Shown piece after piece: positions 54,865 to 63,140 of a stretch of DNA of 64,000 nt. Numbering within the stretch: position 1 is the stretch's first letter; every line of letters starts with the position of its first letter. The notes below the pieces were generated by a model. That model saw nothing but the letters and a program-made list of their open reading frames with translations, was not told the DNA's origin and made no database searches. A program made the translations under genes and the position numbers. This stretch comes from JBCBGF01 sp039193455 (GTDB lineage: Bacteria > Pseudomonadota > Alphaproteobacteria > Rhodobacterales > Rhodobacteraceae), in contig JBCCWO010000009.1 of NCBI GenBank assembly GCA_039193455.1, positions 62,001 through 126,000 of the forward strand, read 5' to 3'.

Positions 54865-55269
54865 ATGAATTTGCGCACCATGACAAAGGCGGCTTCGGTT
54901 CTTGGGCTGGCGGCCGTTTTGACCTTCAATACCTATGCCGTAACCAAAGCGCAGGCCGAGATGCTGTCGACCGAGGCGGCGATTGCGGATTATGCAGCGC
55001 ACGCAGATCGGCAGTTTTTGCTGAGCGAGATCCAGCGCGACGAGATCCGGCAAGAGATTATCGATATGGGCGTCGACCCGGCCGAGGCCGAGGCACGGCT
55101 CATGGCCTTGACCGACGAAGAAGTTGCGATGATGGTTGACCAGATGGATACGGGATCCGCCGGTGCCAGCGGGATCGTCGGAGCGCTGTTCACCGTGTTC
55201 GTCATCCTTCTTGTGACGGACATCCTGTGCCTGACGAAAGTGTTCAACTTCACACGCTGCGCCCGCTGA
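54865..55269 (+). CDS. PA2779 family protein
   Basis: 134 aa. A hydrophobic N-terminus (TKAASVLGLAAVLTF, signal-anchor) and a C-terminal membrane helix (IVGALFTVFVILLVTDILCL) flank a soluble helical middle with TDEEVAMMVDQMDTG. These features match the PA2779/DUF6627 family, which travels with the PA2778-type cysteine peptidase encoded next. AAAGGA precedes ATG 54865. Its end overlaps the next gene by 43 bp. Confidence 0.8.
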   Translation: MNLRTMTKAASVLGLAAVLTFNTYAVTKAQAEMLSTEAAIADYAAHADRQFLLSEIQRDEIRQEIIDMGVDPAEAEARLMALTDEEVAMMVDQMDTGSAGASGIVGALFTVFVILLVTDILCLTKVFNFTRCAR

Positions 55270-56075
55270 TCCGGGCAACCCTCTTCGCGGGCAGCCTGTT
55301 TCTGGCGGCCTGCGCGGCACCGACGGATCCAGTTTCCTGGACCCAGGGCGACATCCCTGCGCGCGCGGCGGTGGCGGATGTGCCGCTGATCGTGCAGGAC
55401 GATTTCTATTGCGGGCCCGCGTCGCTTGCCATGGTCTATCAGTGGGCCGGGCAGGATGTGACGCAGGCCGAGGTGGCGCAGCAATCCTTTACGCCCGGCG
55501 CACGGGGCACGTACCTGTCCGACATGATCGGCAATGCGCGGCGGCGGGGGCAACTGGCGGTCACGCTGTCGACACCCGAGGATCTGCTCGCGGAACTGGC
55601 CGCGGGTCATCCCGTCATCGTGTTTCAGAACCTGGGCGTGCGCTGGTTGCCGCGCTGGCACTACGGCGTGGTCGTGGCGTACGACACGTCGACAGGAGAA
55701 GTCGTGCTGCATTCGGGCGAGAATGAGCGGATGGTGATGCCCTTCGAACTCTTTGAGCGGACATGGGCGCGGGGCGACAACTGGGCGTTGGTGGTCTTGC
55801 CACCGGGGGACTTGCCGGCGCTCGACGATGAGATCGATCTGTTGCAGGCTGGCGCCGCGCTAGAGCGGGCAGGCCAGGCGGACGCTGCCGGGGCGCATTA
55901 CGCGGCAGGCGCGGAACGCTATCCCGAAAACTGGTTGTGGCAGTTCGGGCTTGGGAATGCGGCCTTCGCCCAAGGCGACATCGATGCCGCGCGGGACGCG
56001 TGGGAAGCGGCGCTAGAGATAGATCCTGATGCGGCGGAGCCCCGCGAAAACCTGCGGCGGCTGGCGGGCAGCTAA
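55227..56075 (+). CDS. PA2778 family C39-like cysteine peptidase with TPR
   Basis: 282 aa. A lipobox (FLAACAAP, Cys29) implies a lipoprotein. The C39-like peptidase has CGPASLAMVYQWAGQDVT (Cys) and RWHYGVVVAYD (His). A TPR repeat follows (NWLWQFGLGNAAFAQGDID, ~residues 230-270). It starts with GTG 55227 inside the PA2779 gene; a later start within the first 20 residues is possible. The pair likely works in peptide export or surface maturation; its substrate is unknown. Confidence 0.8.
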   Translation: MPDESVQLHTLRPLIRATLFAGSLFLAACAAPTDPVSWTQGDIPARAAVADVPLIVQDDFYCGPASLAMVYQWAGQDVTQAEVAQQSFTPGARGTYLSDMIGNARRRGQLAVTLSTPEDLLAELAAGHPVIVFQNLGVRWLPRWHYGVVVAYDTSTGEVVLHSGENERMVMPFELFERTWARGDNWALVVLPPGDLPALDDEIDLLQAGAALERAGQADAAGAHYAAGAERYPENWLWQFGLGNAAFAQGDIDAARDAWEAALEIDPDAAEPRENLRRLAGS

Positions 56076-56494
56076 ACCGTCATGTGGCGGGCCCGGGCTC
56101 CGCGTTCGATGGCGGCTGCGTGCAGGCGGTCGATGTTGAGCTCGTACCGGATTTCTTCCAACAGCCGCAGCTCTGGCTCGCGCAGGGTGCCGTCTGCGGC
56201 GGCGACATCGCAGGCAATGGCATAGGCCGTCTCGAACAGCCGCTCCGGCAGGTTCTCGCGGACCAGACCAAAAAGCGCATCCAGCCCCTCTTCCTCAGAG
56301 AACAAGTCAAACACGGTCTGGGATACCGTCGCGATCCGGTCGAGATCGTATTGGGCAAAGATCGGCAGATGGTTGACGATGCGCTCAATCGCGACAAGCT
56401 CGGACGTGCGGATGGTCTCGTCCGAGGCCGAGACCGCGACCATGACGGCGACGAGACTGTCCTGCGGGGTGAGCGCGTGGGGAATGGAATTCAC
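56072..56494 (-). CDS. TerB-like tellurite-resistance family protein
   Basis: 140 aa all-helical acidic protein: DSLVAVMVAVSASDETIRT near the start and AIACDVAAADGTLREPELRL in the middle match the TerB fold. TerB proteins bind metal and are found in stress systems, but no other ter gene is near. It runs convergent with the PA2778 gene (4-bp overlap) and divergent from lysK. Confidence 0.85.
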   Translation of the reverse strand: MNSIPHALTPQDSLVAVMVAVSASDETIRTSELVAIERIVNHLPIFAQYDLDRIATVSQTVFDLFSEEEGLDALFGLVRENLPERLFETAYAIACDVAAADGTLREPELRLLEEIRYELNIDRLHAAAIERGARARHMTV

Positions 56495-56605
56495 TAGAAG
56501 GTGTCCTTTGGCGTTTGCGTGCGCAGAATATTGACCACGCCAGCCCCCGGCAATAGGTAGCGAGGCCTGCCGGGCAGAGTGCCGCGGCCCCGAAGGACAC
56601 GACCC

Positions 56606-58189
56606 ATGTCAGATCTGCGCGACGCTGCGATGAATTCCAAAGCCTGGCCGTTTGAAGAGGCGCGCCGTATCGTCAAACGGTACGCCAAGGCGCCGCCGGA
56701 CAAGGGGTTTGTGCTGTTTGAGACAGGCTATGGCCCCAGCGGATTGCCGCATATCGGAACCTTTGGCGAGGTGGCGCGGACCACGATGGTACGCCGCGCG
56801 TTCGAGGCAATCTCGGACATCCCGACCAAGCTGATCTGCTTTTCCGACGACATGGACGGTTTGCGGAAGGTGCCCGGCAACGTGCCGAACCAGGACGCAA
56901 TGGCCGAAGACCTGCATCTGCCGCTGACCAAAGTGCGCGATCCGTTTGGAACGCATGACAGCTTTGGCGCGCACAACAACGCGCGGCTGAACGCGTTTCT
57001 CGACAGTTACGGGTTTGAGTACGAATTCGCGTCCTCGACCGAATACTATCGGACGGGCCGGTTCGACGAGATGCTGCTCACGGCGCTGGAGCGGTTCGAC
57101 AAGATCATGGAGATCATGCTGCCGACGCTCGGGCCCGAGCGGCGGGCGACCTATTCGCCGTTCCTGCCGGTGTCCCCCAAGACCGGGCATGTTCTGCAGG
57201 TTCGCACGCTCGAGCGGAACCTGTCCGCCGGTACGATCGTCTACGAAGAACCCGATGGTGAGCGGGTCGAGGTGCCGGTGATCGGCGGCAACGTCAAGAT
57301 GCAGTGGAAGCCTGATTGGGCGATGCGCTGGGCCGCGCTTGAGGTCGACTACGAGATGTCGGGCAAGGATCTGATCGACAGCGTAACGCAAGCCACCAAG
57401 ATTTGTCGCGCGCTCGGTAAGGCGCCGCCAGAGACGCTGACCTATGAGCTCTTCAATGACGAGTTGGGCCAGAAGATCTCGAAGTCGAAAGGCAATGGCC
57501 TGTCGATGGAAGAGTGGTTGACCTACGCCGCGCCCGAAAGCCTGCAGTACTTTATGTACCAAAAGCCCAAGACGGCGAAGCGGTTGTACTTCGACGTGAT
57601 CCCGAAGGCGGTGGATGAGTATCATCAGCAGTTGCGCGCATACCCGGAACAGGATGCAGCCAAGAAGCTGGCCAATCCCGTCTACCACATCCACGGCCAC
57701 AACGTGCCCGCCTCGGACATGGTTGTGCCTTTTGCGATGCTCCTGAACCTGGCCAGCGTGTCGGGGGCGGAGGATCGCGAAACCATGTGGGGTTTCATCC
57801 GCCGCTATGCGCCGGAGACGGGCCCCGAGACACATCCGCACCTCGACGAGGCGGCGGGCTTTGCCGTGCGCTACTACAACGACTTTGTGAAGCCCGGTAA
57901 GGTGTATCGAGCACCCGATGAGCGGGAGCGTGCGGCCATGGACGACCTTCTTGCGCGGCTTAAGGCGTGGAAGGGGGGCACCGATGCAGAAGAGCTGCAG
58001 TCGATGGTCTTCGCCGTTGGAAAACAGCACGGTTTCGAGCCGCTGCGCGACTGGTTCAAGGCGCTTTACGAGGTGCTGTTGGGCGCCAGCCAGGGTCCGC
58101 GTTTCGGCGGCTTTATCGCGCTTTACGGTGTCGCCGAAAGCGTTGCGCTGATCGAGCGTGGGCTGGCGGGAGAACTGGCCTCGGATTGA
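56606..58189 (+). CDS. lysK: Class I lysyl-tRNA synthetase
   Basis: 527 aa. HIGH-type motif HIGT at 49-52 and KMSKS-type KISKS at residues 290-294 place it in class I, not the class II LysRS of E. coli. Class I LysRS occurs in archaea and some alphaproteobacteria. It charges tRNA-Lys. AAGGA lies 8 nt before ATG 56606. The essential function makes this the strongest housekeeping marker in the window. Confidence 0.95.
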   Translation: MSDLRDAAMNSKAWPFEEARRIVKRYAKAPPDKGFVLFETGYGPSGLPHIGTFGEVARTTMVRRAFEAISDIPTKLICFSDDMDGLRKVPGNVPNQDAMAEDLHLPLTKVRDPFGTHDSFGAHNNARLNAFLDSYGFEYEFASSTEYYRTGRFDEMLLTALERFDKIMEIMLPTLGPERRATYSPFLPVSPKTGHVLQVRTLERNLSAGTIVYEEPDGERVEVPVIGGNVKMQWKPDWAMRWAALEVDYEMSGKDLIDSVTQATKICRALGKAPPETLTYELFNDELGQKISKSKGNGLSMEEWLTYAAPESLQYFMYQKPKTAKRLYFDVIPKAVDEYHQQLRAYPEQDAAKKLANPVYHIHGHNVPASDMVVPFAMLLNLASVSGAEDRETMWGFIRRYAPETGPETHPHLDEAAGFAVRYYNDFVKPGKVYRAPDERERAAMDDLLARLKAWKGGTDAEELQSMVFAVGKQHGFEPLRDWFKALYEVLLGASQGPRFGGFIALYGVAESVALIERGLAGELASD

Positions 58190-58244
58190 CGGGGCTTTCG
58201 GCGGGTCTACCTCAAGCCGATCAGGGTGGCATGAGGTAGGGATA

Positions 58245-58649
58245 ATGCGCGCAGCTATTTTGTGGGTCGTTCTGGCGCTTGGCGTCTCTGCCGCAGTCGC
58301 GCAAGAGCGCAACGCCGACATCGAGGGCGTGATCCAAAGCCAGATCGACGCCTTTCTGCAGGACGACTTTGAAACCGCGTTCACCTACGCCTCACCTGCG
58401 ATCAAACGCCTGTTCGGTACACCCGATCGCTTTGGATCGATGGTGCGGCAGGGATACCCCATGGTTTGGCGTCCGTCCTCGGTCGAATACCTGGAGCTCG
58501 AGCCGCAGGGTGCGTTTCAGTACCAAAGGGTTCTCGTGACGGACGGCGACGGCGTGCCTTACCTTCTGGAATATCAGATGATCGAAGGCGATACGGGCTG
58601 GCAGATCAACGGCGTGAGGTTCCTTGGGTCACCGCCGCTCGGCGCGTGA
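58245..58649 (+). CDS. Secreted DUF4864 protein
   Basis: 134 aa. Signal peptide MRAAILWVVLALGVSAAVA, then a small SnoaL/NTF2-like fold: IQSQIDAFLQDDFETAFTYA and FLGSPPLGA at the end. DUF4864 is widespread in Rhodobacterales with unknown role. ATG 58245 follows the signal-peptide logic; upstream frame extension is not supported. Confidence 0.8.
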   Translation: MRAAILWVVLALGVSAAVAQERNADIEGVIQSQIDAFLQDDFETAFTYASPAIKRLFGTPDRFGSMVRQGYPMVWRPSSVEYLELEPQGAFQYQRVLVTDGDGVPYLLEYQMIEGDTGWQINGVRFLGSPPLGA

Positions 58650-58767
58650 CGCAAACCGCCCGAAGAACTCAGTTCGACACACGTTTGCACCTGACACTGC
58701 GCAATCTGATGCAGGTCAAGGGCGTCCTCCCCGCTCCGTCCTAGCATGGCGGAAACGGAGGACAGAC

Positions 58768-59172
58768 ATGTACAAAAAGGTTCTGGTGCCCATCGCTGTG
58801 GATCACAGCCCCAACACCGACACCCAGCTTCAAATCGCCAAGGCGCTGGCCGGTTCGGACGGCAAAATCACTGTTTTGACGGTGATGGAGGCCGTGCCGA
58901 GCTTTATCATGAGCGAGCTGCCCGAGGGCCAGCTTGAGCATAATCAGGCCGAGATGCGGAAGGTGTTGGAGGGTATCGTCGGCGATCCCGCGGTTGAGAT
59001 CGCCGTGGTGATGGGACATGCCGGGCGCACGATCAATCAATATGCCGACGAAAACGGTACGGACTGTATCGTCATCGCCTCGCACCAGCCCGGGCTTCAG
59101 GACTACTTCCTGGGCTCGACCGCCGCCCGAGTTGTGCGGCACGCCCATTGTGCGGTGCACGTTCTGCGCTAA
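58768..59172 (+). CDS. Universal stress protein (UspA family)
   Basis: 134 aa, beginning MYKKVLVPIAVDHSPNTD. The C-terminal ATP-loop is degenerate-looking (GHAGRTINQYADENG, FLGSTAARVVRHAHC), as in many Usp proteins. GGAG precedes ATG 58768. Probably a cytosolic stress-response protein that may bind ATP. Confidence 0.9.
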   Translation: MYKKVLVPIAVDHSPNTDTQLQIAKALAGSDGKITVLTVMEAVPSFIMSELPEGQLEHNQAEMRKVLEGIVGDPAVEIAVVMGHAGRTINQYADENGTDCIVIASHQPGLQDYFLGSTAARVVRHAHCAVHVLR

Positions 59173-59182
59173 TCCACAGCGC

Positions 59183-59659
59183 ATGACGGCGCTCCCTCGC
59201 GAAAACGTCCAGGACTATCCGCGCCCGCCGGCCCTGCAACCGGCCGGGGCGCGGCTGCGCGTGGTGTTTGCGGGCGAGACTATTGCTGATACCGAACATG
59301 GCTGGCGGGTGCTCGAGACCCATCATGCGCCCAGCTACTACATCCCGCCCGGCGACGTGCGTGTTGACCTTTTGGCCGCCGCAGCAGGGGGCAGCTTTTG
59401 TGAGTGGAAAGGGCGCGCGCGCTACTGGTCCATTTCAGTCGGCGACAAGCGCGCGGACCGGGCCGCCTGGAGCTATGATGCGCCCAGCAGGGGCTTTGCG
59501 GATATCGCGGGCCACTATGCCTTCTACGCAGCCTTGGTCGACGCATGCTTTGTTGGCGACACACGCGTGCTGCCCCAACCCGGCAGCTTCTATGGTGGCT
59601 GGGTCACGCCAAATCTGGACGGTACGATTAAGGGTGGCCCCGGCACCGAGGGCTGGTAA
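59183..59659 (+). CDS. DUF427 domain protein
   Basis: 158 aa. TIADTEHGWRVLETHHAPSY and CEWKGRARYWSISVGDKRA are the DUF427 core, with AIDENCE-like ending GFADIAGHYAFYAA. Often encoded beside stress proteins; function unknown. ATG 59183 is 11 bp after the Usp stop. Confidence 0.85.
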   Translation: MTALPRENVQDYPRPPALQPAGARLRVVFAGETIADTEHGWRVLETHHAPSYYIPPGDVRVDLLAAAAGGSFCEWKGRARYWSISVGDKRADRAAWSYDAPSRGFADIAGHYAFYAALVDACFVGDTRVLPQPGSFYGGWVTPNLDGTIKGGPGTEGW

Positions 59660-59682
59660 TCCGCCCAAAAGTGGAATGCCGA

Positions 59683-60114
59683 TCAGGCGCTGAGAGCCTC
59701 TGCACAGGCTCGAAACTTCTGAACTTCCGGGGCTGCACCCTCAAGCGAGATGCTGACCACCGGGCCGCCGACGATGGCTGTGGCGGTGGTGTTGAACTCA
59801 ATCCCGTTCAGAACATTGCCAAAACCGCTGTCCCGCACGGTAAGCGCCGTGCCATCGGCGCTCATCTCATGGCGCGAGGTTGAAATGGTGAGGCCACGGG
59901 GGCCGCTGAACTCAATCTCGAACACCGCGCCGCTGGGCCAGGTCGCGTCCGGACGCGTCAGTGTGATCGCATATTCACTGATGCGTGGGTCATAGGTGAC
60001 CGAAACCTCGGCATCCGCCGTGGTGTGGCCAAGTGTGCAGATCGGGGTTGGGGCAAACTCCCAAGCATAAGCGGGAAGTGCGAAAAACGTCAGGGCGAGG
60101 ATCAGAATACGCAT
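59683..60114 (-). CDS. Hypothetical secreted protein
   Basis: 143 aa with signal peptide MRILILALTFFALPAYA. The mature part is beta-rich and has two cysteines (PICTLG and FRACAE). I do not recognise a family. It is convergent with DUF427 and divergent in spacing from the FAD oxidase (38 bp on the same strand). Confidence 0.6.
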   Translation of the reverse strand: MRILILALTFFALPAYAWEFAPTPICTLGHTTADAEVSVTYDPRISEYAITLTRPDATWPSGAVFEIEFSGPRGLTISTSRHEMSADGTALTVRDSGFGNVLNGIEFNTTATAIVGGPVVSISLEGAAPEVQKFRACAEALSA

Positions 60115-60151
60115 GCTTGTGAACTAGCGCTCGGGCGGTCGCTGGCGAGCC

Positions 60152-61453
60152 CTAAAGCCTGTCTCGCAACCCGTACCAGACCATCCCCAGCACCAAGAGC
60201 GGCCAGCGCAGCGCGGCGCCCCCGGGAAAGCGTGGCGTTGGCACATTGGCCATGACGTCAAAGCGCTCGGCCTGACCGGCTATGGTGTCGGCGGCGATCT
60301 GGCCGCCAAGCGTCGCCATCGCCACGCCATGGCCGGAATAGCCAGAGAGGCTGAGCACGTTGGGCGCCAGGCGCGCAAAATGCGGCATACGGTTCATCGT
60401 GATCGCAACTGTCCCACCCCAAGCATGTGTGATGGCCGTGTCCTTCAGCTGTGGAAAGATCTGCAGCATCGGTCGCCGAACGGTGGCCGCGATGTCGCGA
60501 GGGAAGCGATAACCATAGCTTTCCGCCCCGCCAAAAAGCAGGCGATGATCCTCCGAGAAGCGAAAATAGTTCACGACGAACTTGCTGTCGGCCACGGCGT
60601 GGTTGCCGCGGATCAAGGTTTCCTGTGCCTGCGGATCCAACGTTTCCGTCGCAACAACGAAATTGTTGATCGGCATGACCCGGGCGGCGACCTGCGGCTC
60701 AAGCCCGCCGAGGTAGCCGTTGCAGGCAAGAAGTACGTGGTCGGCCGTAACCGTTGCAGCCTCGGTGAAGAGCTTCACCTTTGGCCCGTGGTCGATGCGC
60801 GTAACTTTTGAGCCTTCGTGGAGGCGGGCGCCAGCGCCAGCGGCCAGCCGAGCAAGCCCAAGCGCCAGCTCAAGCGGATCGATATGCCCTGCGCCCATGT
60901 CGATGGCTCCGCCATAATAGGCCGGGGAGTCCACAAGGTTTCGCAATGCGTCACGGTCGAGCGGGCGGATCCGGTCGTACCCGTAGGTGGTGTTCAACTT
61001 CTCGACGTAAGCATGCTCGTCCGGGACGTACCGCGCACGGTGCGCCGCATGGATGATCCCCGGATGAAATGTGGCGCTGACTTCGGGTCGATCGGCAAGG
61101 GAGCGTACAAGCTCCACCGCCTCGGTTGCGATCGTCCACAGCGCGCGGGCATGGTCTTGGCCGACCATCTGTTCAAGCTCGTCCTGATCGCGCCGCTGGC
61201 CCTGACCCACTTGGCCGCCGTTCCGGCCCGAGGCCCCAAAGCCCACCCGGGACGCTTCCAGCACAACAACGTCGTAGCCGCGCTGGGCAAGGTGCCAGGC
61301 CGCGGACAACCCGGTGAAGCCCGCGCCGACAATGGCGACGTCGCAGGTGGATGCGCCCGCCGCGGCCGGGAAGCGGGGTAGATGAGTGGCGCGGCTGGCA
61401 TAGAAAGACGGGGGATATTCCCCCGGTCTGTCATTTGCCGTGAGAAGGTCCAT
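60152..61453 (-). CDS. FAD-dependent amine oxidase (PuuB-like DAO family)
   Basis: 433 aa flavin oxidoreductase. The FAD dinucleotide motif is VAIVGAGFTGLSAAWHLA (near residue 40) and VRRPMLQIFPQLKD and GGTVAITMNRMPHFARLAPN lie in the C-terminal half, as in gamma-glutamylputrescine oxidases. It begins at the stop of the aminotransferase (TGATG). Together with that gene and the divergent polyamine-binding protein it suggests polyamine catabolism. Confidence 0.85.
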   Translation of the reverse strand: MDLLTANDRPGEYPPSFYASRATHLPRFPAAAGASTCDVAIVGAGFTGLSAAWHLAQRGYDVVVLEASRVGFGASGRNGGQVGQGQRRDQDELEQMVGQDHARALWTIATEAVELVRSLADRPEVSATFHPGIIHAAHRARYVPDEHAYVEKLNTTYGYDRIRPLDRDALRNLVDSPAYYGGAIDMGAGHIDPLELALGLARLAAGAGARLHEGSKVTRIDHGPKVKLFTEAATVTADHVLLACNGYLGGLEPQVAARVMPINNFVVATETLDPQAQETLIRGNHAVADSKFVVNYFRFSEDHRLLFGGAESYGYRFPRDIAATVRRPMLQIFPQLKDTAITHAWGGTVAITMNRMPHFARLAPNVLSLSGYSGHGVAMATLGGQIAADTIAGQAERFDVMANVPTPRFPGGAALRWPLLVLGMVWYGLRDRL

Positions 61454-62847
61454 CAGGCGGCGGTGAGCAGGCCGTCGCGTTTCAGGATGGCATAGGTCTC
61501 ATCAAGTGCCTTGGTGGCCCGGTCGATCAGCGTGTCGATCTGATCGGGCGTGATCACCAGCGGGGGAGAGATGATCATCCGATCGCCCACATGGCGCATC
61601 ACCAGATTATTGGCAAAGCATCGGTCGCGGGCAATCAGACCCACCGTTCCGCGGGGGGCCGCAAAGGCCGCGCGCGTGGCCTTGTCGGGGGTCATGGCGA
61701 GCGAGCCCATCATGCCGACGATCTTTGCCTCGCCGATCAGCGGGTGGTCGACCATCGCCTCCCACTTGTCCTTCAGGTACGGCGCCGCAACGTCGCGGAC
61801 ATGGCCGATGATGTTTTCTTCTTCGAGGATGCGGATGTTTTCCAGCGCCACGGCAGCGGCCACCGGGTGACCGGAATAGGTGTAGCCATGGTTGAACTCG
61901 TCCGAGGCGATGGTGTCCGCGATCTCATCGGAGAGGATCGACCCGCCGATGGGGGCATACCCGGAACTGATGCCTTTCGCGACCGTCATGATGTCGGGGC
62001 GGATGTTCAGCGTCTGCGACCCGAACCAGTTGCCGGTGCGGCCAAACCCGCAGATCACCTCATCCGCGATCAAAAGGATTTCGTATTTGTCGCAGATCCG
62101 CTGGATCTCGGGCCAGTAGGTGTCGGGGGCCACGATCACGCCACCGGCGCCCTGGACAGGCTCGGCAATGAACGCGGCGATGCGGCCTTCGCCGTAGTGT
62201 TCGATGGCGGCCTCTAACTCACGGGCGCGCGCAAGGCCGAACTCTTCGGGGCTCATATCGCCGCCCTCGGTCCACCAGTTGGGTTCGTTGATATGGTGGA
62301 TGTCGGGGATCGGAATGCCGCCCTGGGCATGCATGGCGGCCATCCCACCCAAAGAGGCCGAGCCAACGGACGAGCCGTGATAGCCGTTCTTGCGGCTGAT
62401 GATTACCGACTTTTCGGGTTTGCCCTTGAGCGCCCAGTAATGGCGCACAAGCCGGATGTTGGTGTCATTGGCCTCGGAACCACCAGCGGCAAAGAAGATG
62501 TGGTTCAGATCGCGCGGTGCGATTTCTGTAATTTTCTGTGCAAGGGCGATGGCCGGGACATGCGTCGTCTTGAAGAACGTGTTGTAGTACGGCAGTTCGC
62601 GCATTTGCCGTGCCGCCACCTCGGCCAACTCATCCCGGCCATAGCCGATGTTGACGCACCAAAGCCCCGCCATGGCATCAAGTATCCGGTTGCCGTCGCT
62701 GTCGATAAGTTCCACCCCTTCGGCGCGGGTGATCACCCGGGCGCCCTTGGTGCCGAACTCGTCGTTTTGCGAGAACGGATGCATGTGATGGGCGGCGTCG
62801 AGCGCCTGAAGCTCGGCCGTGGGCAGGTGGTTGGTGAGGATGTTCAT
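61453..62847 (-). CDS. Class III aminotransferase, putrescine/polyamine-type
   Basis: 464 aa PLP enzyme. Segments: HPFSQNDEFGTKGARVITRA at the start, DEVICGFGRTGNWFG (PLP-phosphate/Asp site), and the Schiff-base lysine in MTVAKGISSGYAPIGG. Resembles SpuC-type polyamine:pyruvate aminotransferases. Start ATG 62847. First gene of the minus-strand pair, divergent from the polyamine-binding protein gene. Confidence 0.88.
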   Translation of the reverse strand: MNILTNHLPTAELQALDAAHHMHPFSQNDEFGTKGARVITRAEGVELIDSDGNRILDAMAGLWCVNIGYGRDELAEVAARQMRELPYYNTFFKTTHVPAIALAQKITEIAPRDLNHIFFAAGGSEANDTNIRLVRHYWALKGKPEKSVIISRKNGYHGSSVGSASLGGMAAMHAQGGIPIPDIHHINEPNWWTEGGDMSPEEFGLARARELEAAIEHYGEGRIAAFIAEPVQGAGGVIVAPDTYWPEIQRICDKYEILLIADEVICGFGRTGNWFGSQTLNIRPDIMTVAKGISSGYAPIGGSILSDEIADTIASDEFNHGYTYSGHPVAAAVALENIRILEEENIIGHVRDVAAPYLKDKWEAMVDHPLIGEAKIVGMMGSLAMTPDKATRAAFAAPRGTVGLIARDRCFANNLVMRHVGDRMIISPPLVITPDQIDTLIDRATKALDETYAILKRDGLLTAA

Positions 62848-62975
62848 CGGCGCGGCTCCTTGCGACGGTGTCCTGTGGCGGGACTACGGCGGAAAGCCCG
62901 GTCCTGTCAAACCGGTGTTCAAACTCAGGAAAACGGGCCGGTCCGGGGCGGGCTATTAGCGGTGTGCTGTGTCAT

Positions 62976-63096
62976 CGGGCATTTGCCCGCATCGGCGGCA
63001 TTTTCAAAGCTTTCGCGACCCTGCGCGCGCACCGATCCTATTTCAGCCGCCGGTCTTATGGGGCAATCTATCCACAAGACCCGCGCGAATCGCGGG
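62976..63096. promoter_or_regulatory. Inverted repeats in divergent polyamine promoter region
   Basis: Two dyads sit in the 293-bp intergenic region: CGGGC-ATTT-GCCCG at 62976-62989 and CCCGCG-N5-CGCGGG at 63080-63096, the second ~45-60 bp before the binding-protein ATG. Candidate operators or RNA hairpins; no regulator gene is adjacent inside the window. Confidence 0.35.
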
Positions 63097-63140
63097 CTTG
63101 ATCGGACAAAACGACGACTACCGATGGGGAGTATCTGAAC

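Noticed and set aside
56609..58384. 591-codon minus-strand open frame opposite lysK
   Set aside because: Antisense shadow of class I LysRS, whose motifs fix the true strand.
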